DNA of 64,000 bases from Sympetrum striolatum (taxonomy: Eukaryota; Arthropoda; Insecta; Odonata; Libellulidae): NCBI GenBank assembly GCA_947579665.1, contig OX388344.1:13386346-13450345 (forward strand), given 5' to 3'. Positions 58,640 to 64,000 of this stretch are shown one piece after another (positions within the stretch are counted from its first letter, which is position 1; every line of letters begins with the position of its first letter). The notes below the pieces were generated by a model. It did not search any database. It had not been told where the DNA came from and saw only the letters and a program-made list of their open reading frames with translations. The position numbers and the translations under genes are program-made.

Positions 58640-59225
58640 GTGTAATCGCCAGAAAAATTGCGATTTTGAACCTCAGTATCATGGGCTCGATTCCAGAGGG
58701 CCTCAAATTCCCGATTTTTCCCATTTGAATGCATTGCTTTGAATTTCGGGAATAAAAAAAATACCTTCCTGATAGTTAGAGAATCTAAACTCAAGGAGCC
58801 TATAGATATGTTCATGATCTATCAAAAAAATTCATGGCTTTTACAGAAATTATCCTGGGCTCAATGCTAGGACTACGCAAAAATCTGTCATTTAAAATAC
58901 ATTGAGGTAGTTTTTCATTATTTATTTTGATTTACTTATCGAAATGATAGGAAGTTCTTGCTTTGCTGGAAGATGTATATTAATAATCGGTTTTAGAAAA
59001 ATATTAGATAAGACCGTAATGTTCCTGGGTTCGATGCCAGAGCACCTTAAAATTTCTCTCATAAGGAATATGAGGGAAAAGTAGGAAGTCATTTGAGGCA
59101 GTTGCAGCCAATATTTCTGCTTGAATTTCACACATAGTTATAGTTGGTGATCGTCTGTTGTGCTACACAGTAAGTATCAACAGGAAGACCCAGGTTCGAT
59201 GCTAGACGATTAAATTGCAGCGAAT
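58640..59225 (+). repeat. series of B-box-like motifs in diverged repeats
   Basis: GGGCTCGATTCCAGAG (58683), GGGTTCGATGCCAGAG (59028) and AGGTTCGATGCTAGAC (59191), each followed by a 'tcaaattc' or 'ttaaaatt' type phrase. Together with 58112 this gives four such motifs in about 1.1 kb. Probably fragments of one tRNA-related repeat family. Confidence 0.45.
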
Positions 59226-59710
59226 TTTAAGAATATTTTCAATCCTTTGTTTTCCTTTGAGGACCTAAGATATAAGAATATAAACTAAGAAATCAAAGAA
59301 ACATCTCGTAAAGCGGAACATACATTATATTCCAAAATTATGATAACTTTTTCTGAACGCCGTATTAATTTACTCCACACAAGAATTATGATTACGAATT
59401 TACATCAGTAACATCAAACTCATGGCAGCATAGTGAATGTTTTCAAATTTGATACGCATTCTAGAATCCTTCACAAGGTTAATATCTAGTCCATCTACTT
59501 AGTACTCGAGTGATCAATGGAGACATGAATTTAAAACAAATCAAATGGTTGCAAGAATTATAATTTCGAATTAACATCCCTATCATCAAACTCATGGTGG
59601 CATAAATAATTTCAATTTAAACAGATACACCTTCAAGGATGTAATATCTAGTTTATTCTCGCAGCGCTTGAGAGCTCAATGGGGATATAAATATAGAATA
59701 AAGCAGATGG
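59226..59710. other. noncoding, internal direct duplication
   Basis: 59395-59530 and 59560-59690 share 'attatga.ttacgaattaacat', 'catcaaactcatggcagcata' and 'aatatctagt': an old ~160-bp tandem duplication. Confidence 0.5.
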
Positions 59711-60143
59711 TTGCTCCGTTTGAGATACATCCCGTTCAAAAACGCTCCTCGAAGGAAGGACAACTCTGAAAACAATACCGTTCCCCATTCTTTAGCCCCG
59801 TGCATGTTTATTCAAGGGCGAATGAGAGAAGTTTCTCTAGCGGAGAAATCTTCCGACTCGAGAGATTTGAATGCGCTTCCGAAAGGCAAAAGATGTTGCA
59901 TTACGAGACGTTTTCGATTTAAAATATCGCGACGGGAACAAAGAAGTTTCCCTCGTTAAATTCTCCGCCGCTATGCCTTTCGCATCCGAGGAACCTCTGC
60001 GAGGAGTTCTATTGAGACCTAGAAACGAGAATAAATGCCCCTTTTTGAATGGCATTCGACGGCATCTTATCATAACTGCGAATTTGGATCGATGCTGGGG
60101 AAAAGTTCGAGAGAGACATTACGTAATAGAAGTGAAAATATGA
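59711..60143. other. GC-richer island open on both strands
   Basis: About 430 bp with raised GC and many CpG steps. Plus frames 59711-59959 and 59871-60143 (KDVALRDVFDLKYRDGNKEV, then PLRGVLLRPRNENKCPFLNG) overlap a minus frame 59837-60073 (MPFKKGHLFSFLGLNRTPRR). No splice pair settles the strand. It could be an exon, or the upstream part of the promoter that follows. Protein not recognised. Confidence 0.35.
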
Positions 60144-60149
60144 GTATAC

Positions 60150-60420
60150 TGGGGCGGGGAATGTTTTTGTTTAATCGATAGACTATACAATATTATGCCG
60201 GTTTATACATTACGATTTATCGTACAACTCCCGATAAGACAAATCGTACAACAAATCCTGTAACTTGCAAACCTGGTATAATAGTGTGTAGTTAGTCTGA
60301 TTGGACAAATTGGATAATGCTACTTGTAGTGCGTAGACAGGGCTTGACTACGCTGGACCTGATTCGGCAAGGGATTGAATTATTCACGCAGAAGTGATTC
60401 TACTTCCAAAAGATGAAACG
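60150..60420 (+). promoter_or_regulatory. candidate promoter and short first exon
   Basis: A GC box GGGGCGGGGA (60151-60160) and an inverted CCAAT (ATTGG at 60301-60305) precede a consensus donor ACG/GTAAGT at 60421. An ATG at 60413 would give only three codons before the splice (ATGAAACG/G). The arrangement resembles the promoters of the inverted duplication. No downstream exon was found. Confidence 0.35.
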
Positions 60421-60429
60421 GTAAGTTGG

Positions 60430-60974
60430 AACTTGTAAACTGGATTTTTCAAATTTATCATCAAATATTCAATCTATAACCTCTCGCCGAATGCACTAAA
60501 CCGTACTACCTCTCAAATCCCAATATTTAAACACAACCGCATCCTAGTGATTTTACCGATCCATTGGCTAATCTATCAACTCTTTTGCAAGTTCATTATT
60601 TGAAAATTTATTTCGCTTTGCAATCCGATACATACCCCACCGCAACTTAAGCTTAGGTGGGACTCGCATTAACCTTAGTGCATTTGAAATGGAAACAGGA
60701 CTTGACTTTCCCGTTGCCTTAGAGAGATCAACTGAACCGAATTGCAAAATACTTTTTACAAAAAATTAGATTCGCGTAGACACCTTAGAGATCGTACGAT
60801 CGTTTGGACGATTTCCAAACTATTTTGTATAAAAATCGTTTGGTACGGCGATCTTTGGAATTCAAATGTAGAAATAGGTTATCAATCGAAATTGAATGCA
60901 GAAAAATGAGTTTATCCACTAGGTAAACTTGAAGCTAATACTTTCGTTACAATTTCCGGTGTAGCATTATTTGT
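60430..60974. other. noncoding, no supported gene
   Basis: Nothing recognised apart from a palindromic GATCGTACGATC at 60790. Confidence 0.4.
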
Positions 60975-61838
60975 AAAGTAAAAAATCTGATGTGGCCAGC
61001 ACATGACTTTCTCCATATATAAGATGTAAATATTTATATACGACAGTAATTTCGAACTCTATATTCCATCTAAACTTTGAATATGAGTGATTAATTTATA
61101 TATTATTATATTTTACGTCACAAACATTATAAATGATGTTTTTCAGGACATGTTCGATGAAAAACAATGAAATGGCCTTTCGCCCCAGCGCCCAGAGCGC
61201 CCACAACGTACATAATCAGCAACTTCCGGTTTATCAGTATTTCACAAATAACTCCTACACAATCAGTGATACAAAAAAGTGTTTCATACAAAAGTCATAG
61301 TAAATTACATTTTCTAAAACTTTTATAAATAATTGTATATACCTAAATATCATATTTATGGAGATATTTTGAAAACCGGGATGAGCTTTGAAGAATAAAG
61401 CTCGACTTCCGGTTAACCGATTTTCTCCAAAATCTAATCAACTCTAAAGACACAAACCAAAATATTATAAATGAATTTTGGTGTTGATCTAACAAATACT
61501 TTTTATGTTAGAGCGCCCACAAAGTATATAATCAGCTACTTCCGGTTGATCAGTATTTCACTAATACCTCCTAATCAACCGCTGATACAAAAATATGTTA
61601 AATACAAAAGTTATAGTAAAACACATTATCTAAAACTTTTATCAGGTATACAACATACCTATATATCATATTTATGGAGATATTTTGAAAACCGGAAATG
61701 AGCTTTAATGAATGAAGCTCGACTTCAGGTCAACCGATTTACTCCAAAAACTAATCAACTCTGACAGCACACACTACAGTACTATATATGAATTTTGGTA
61801 TTGATACGGCTAATATTTTTCACGTTAGAGCGCCCACT

Positions 61839-61875
61839 GTCACACACACACACACACACACACATACACACAGAC
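61839..61875. repeat. CA microsatellite
   Basis: About 13 consecutive CA units followed by interrupted ones; the homologous place in the second unit (63239-63268) is a shorter, interrupted CA run. Confidence 0.9.
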
Positions 61876-62691
61876 ATCATTCCAAAAATGGTCAAAACGT
61901 GTTCTAGGGACCCCAAAACATGTATTTCCGTTGAAATCTCGAAGTCGATTTTTTTCATGAAAACAATACTTTCTCTATACTTCGTATATGGAGAAAGTAA
62001 AAATCTGATGTGGCCAGCACGTGACTTTCTCCATATATAAGATGTAAATATTTATCAACTACAGTAATTTCGAACTTTATATTCCATCTAAACTTGGAAG
62101 ATGAGTGATTAATTTATATATTATTATCTTTGACGTCACAAACGTTATAAATAATGTTTTTCGGGACATGCTCGATGAAAAACGATGAATTTGGTCTTTC
62201 GCCCATATAGCCCAGAGCGCCCAAAAAGTACATAATCAGCAACTTCCGGTTTATCAGTATTTCCTGAATAAATCCTAAACAATCAGTGATACAAAAATAT
62301 GTTTCATTCAAAAGTTATAGTAAATTACATTTTCTAAAATATTTATAAATAGTAGTATATACTTAAATATCATATTTATGGAGATATTTTGAAAACCGGA
62401 AATGAGCTTTGAAGAATGAAGCTCGACTTCCAGTTAACTGATTTACTCCAAAAACTAATCAACTCTAATGACTGTAATAAATATACTACACATGAAATTT
62501 GGTTTTGATCAAACAAATAGTTTTCATGTTAGAGCGCCCACAAAGTACATAATCATCTTCTCCCGGTTTATCAGTGTTTCACGAATAAATCCTAATCAAC
62601 TGGTGATACAAAAATATGTTAAATACAAACGTTATATTAAATAACATTATCTAAAACTTTTATAAGTAATATAATTTACGTATACATCATA

Positions 62692-63064
62692 TTCACATCT
62701 ACATCTACATTAATACCCTACAAGCCGCCTATCGGCGTGTGGCAGGGGGTGTAAACACCAGTTGAATCTAAATTACTTCCTTATTCGATTATTGTCACGT
62801 ATTGTTCGCGGAAAGAATGAATCTCTGAAACGATTAGTCCTAGCATCTATTTCTCTTAACTTACGGTCATTATCGGATCGACCGACGTAGCAGGGGGGTT
62901 GCAAGATACCGATTGTATCTTTGGAAAATGTAGTTTCCCTGAATTTATTAAGCAATCGCAGCCTAGCTTCCAATCTCCTTTCTTTCAAGGATTCCCAACC
63001 TACGTCTGAGAGCATTTTTGTAACGCTTGCTTTTTTATCGTAGCATTTCTTAACAAAACGAACC
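62692..63064 (-). mobile_element. 5'-truncated LINE insertion
   Basis: The minus strand encodes a reverse-transcriptase C-terminus: MLSDVGWESLKERRLEARLR, LLNKFRETTF, PPCYVGRSDND and RTNRFRDSFFPRTIRDNN. The 3' UTR follows (CCCCCTGCCACACGCCGATA) with a TAGATG-type tail. It interrupts the repeat unit, and CATATT flanks both sides (62686-62691 and near 63065-63070), a probable target duplication. Same family as the dead copy at 46690-48830. Only the last ~80 codons are kept. Confidence 0.8.
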
Positions 63065-63450
63065 GCATATTAATGGAGATATTTTGAAAACCGGAAATGC
63101 GCTTTAATGAATAATGCTCAACTTCCGGTTAACCGATTTACTCCAAAAACTAATCAACTCTGACAGCACACACCACAGTGCTATATATGAAGTTTGGTAT
63201 TGATACGACTAATAGTTTTCACGTTAGAGCGTCCACTATCACACATACACACACACGCATACACACAGACATCATTCCGAAAATGGTCAAAACGTGTTCT
63301 AGGGACCCCAAAACATGTATTTCCGTTGAACTCTCGAAGTCCAATTTTTTCATGAAAACAATACTTTCTCTATACTTCGTATATGGAGAAAGTAAAAATG
63401 AGTTTGCAAAGTGAAATAATTTGAACAGTAGTATTAAATAATTTACTTAC

Positions 63451-63510
63451 CATTGTTTGTTCCAATGAGGGTAGAAAAGGCAGCTTTGGGCTGGATGAGG
63501 TCCCCCGTTT
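63451..63510 (-). CDS. 60-nt internal exon, unrecognised protein
   Basis: On the minus strand the acceptor TTGTATGTTTCAG and the donor AATG/GTAAGT bound exactly 60 nt. All three frames are open: TGDLIQPKAAFSTLIGTNN (phase 1 in and out), KRGTSSSPKLPFLPSLEQTM (phase 0), and NGGPHPAQSCLFYPHWNKQ. Both splice sites are near consensus and GC content is ~50% in an AT-rich flank, so the exon is convincing even though the frame is not decidable alone. Partner exons lie outside the window or were not found. Confidence 0.65.
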
Positions 63511-64000
63511 CTGAAACATACAATTTTCACAAATTAGTGGAATATGTTTCGACTAATTTATATTATTTGAATTATATTTATTTATAGTTTCTATGTAAAC
63601 TGACATCTGTAAATGATTTAGCCGATCTTTGAAATTGGTCAGCCATCAATTAAAATGAATATATCAGAAAATTCAACTGTGTTCATACATTCTGTAATAA
63701 TTTCGAAGTCTTATTTTTATCCCACCACTATAAGAATTTGAAGTTATCAGAATCCTTCCTCAAGAAAACTCTTTCATAATAGATGAGAAACGTAGGGGAA
63801 GACGTCATATTGATAAGTTCTTCTATTTGATTGGTGGATGTTAAGACCAATTAGGCTCATCTGCCAGCTGACCGACCACCCATCCCGGCATTGAAAGCGA
63901 TTTACCATCGCTTTCAATGTAATGAAGGCTCTCGAGTCACTGTTCTAATGTATTCTCCAGCAATTTGACCAAAATCGTTCATTTTTCCCTGTTGTTATTT
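63511..64000. other. noncoding, no supported gene
   Basis: AT-rich intron-like sequence upstream of the exon (minus strand). A short inverted repeat 'attgaaagcgatttaccatcgctttcaat' lies at 63891-63919. Confidence 0.4.

Larger units (their letters stand above)
60975..63400 (+). repeat. two ~1-kb tandem units of the dispersed repeat, each with internal subrepeats
   Basis: 60990-62009 and 62010-63396 both begin GTGGCCAGCAC.TGACTTTC. Within each unit 'ggagatattttgaaaaccgg', the 'ctaatcaactct' block and the AGAGCGCCCAC block recur twice, giving ~250-500-bp subrepeats. The second unit is lengthened by a LINE insertion (62692-63064). The right end, TTCTCTATACTTCGTATATG, is a small palindrome seen at every family end. 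Short open frames in the array are by-products. Confidence 0.8.

Noticed and set aside
61795..63414. Frames encoding SKMVKTCSRDPKTC-like peptides at 61795-62040, 63178-63414 and 40098-40358
   Set aside because: All are the same dispersed repeat translated; stops and frames vary with the copies.

Overview
The window looks like a piece of a large, AT-rich, repeat-laden arthropod (probably insect) nuclear genome. The evidence is spliced exons with GT/AG borders and matched phases, GC-box/CCAAT promoter signatures, and many eukaryotic mobile elements: non-LTR retrotransposons, tRNA-derived SINEs, hAT, Tc1/mariner and pogo-type DNA transposons, and Penelope-like hammerhead motifs. There are no operons, ribosome-binding sites, rRNA genes or CRISPR arrays. 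All calls come from reading the sequence by eye. Species and most protein identities cannot be fixed from it.

Layout. 1-6.4 kb is mostly plain AT-rich sequence with a degenerate ~20-bp minisatellite and a SINE. 6.4-23 kb is dominated by a ~16-kb inverted duplication: left arm about 6865-14440, right arm about 16290-22950. Each arm carries a copy of one spliced gene, and the two copies are transcribed away from each other. The left copy (minus strand) has a GC-box/CCAAT promoter, a first coding exon, a 111-nt exon and a terminal exon, the last two joining in phase. The right copy (plus strand) keeps the promoter and a 42-nt coding start identical to the left, but its 111-nt exon has lost the acceptor AG and its last exon carries an insertion that shifts the frame. 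Three diverged copies of another exon ending in a GTAAGTAC donor lie in and beside the spacer. The right arm also carries a foldback tRNA-derived insertion whose empty site is preserved in the left arm.

23.9-31.4 kb holds a pogo-like MITE and a three-exon plus-strand gene end (24906-28752, exact phase match, 120 residues). It also holds diverged tandem duplicates containing broken copies of those exons, and a minus-strand terminal exon (27409-27634). 32246-34481 is a hAT-type element with a perfect 8-bp target duplication. 34.7-36.7 kb has two candidate exons either side of a strongly G-rich minisatellite. 37-44.5 kb is a mosaic of SINE/foldback, LINE and dispersed repeats with a candidate terminal exon at 43165.

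44699-52563 is bounded by Tc1/mariner-like inverted repeats and TA duplications. It splits a copy of a dispersed repeat in two and contains a dead LINE and a hammerhead-ribozyme-like motif. 53-60 kb carries a pogo-like remnant, a SINE, a convincing terminal exon (56849-57133), a run of tRNA B-box-like motifs and a GC-richer, promoter-like island (59.7-60.4 kb). 61-63.4 kb is a two-unit tandem array of a ~1-kb dispersed repeat interrupted by a truncated LINE. The window ends with a clean 60-nt internal exon on the minus strand (63451-63510).

The recognisable host genes appear only as exons separated by kilobase introns, so most are partial.
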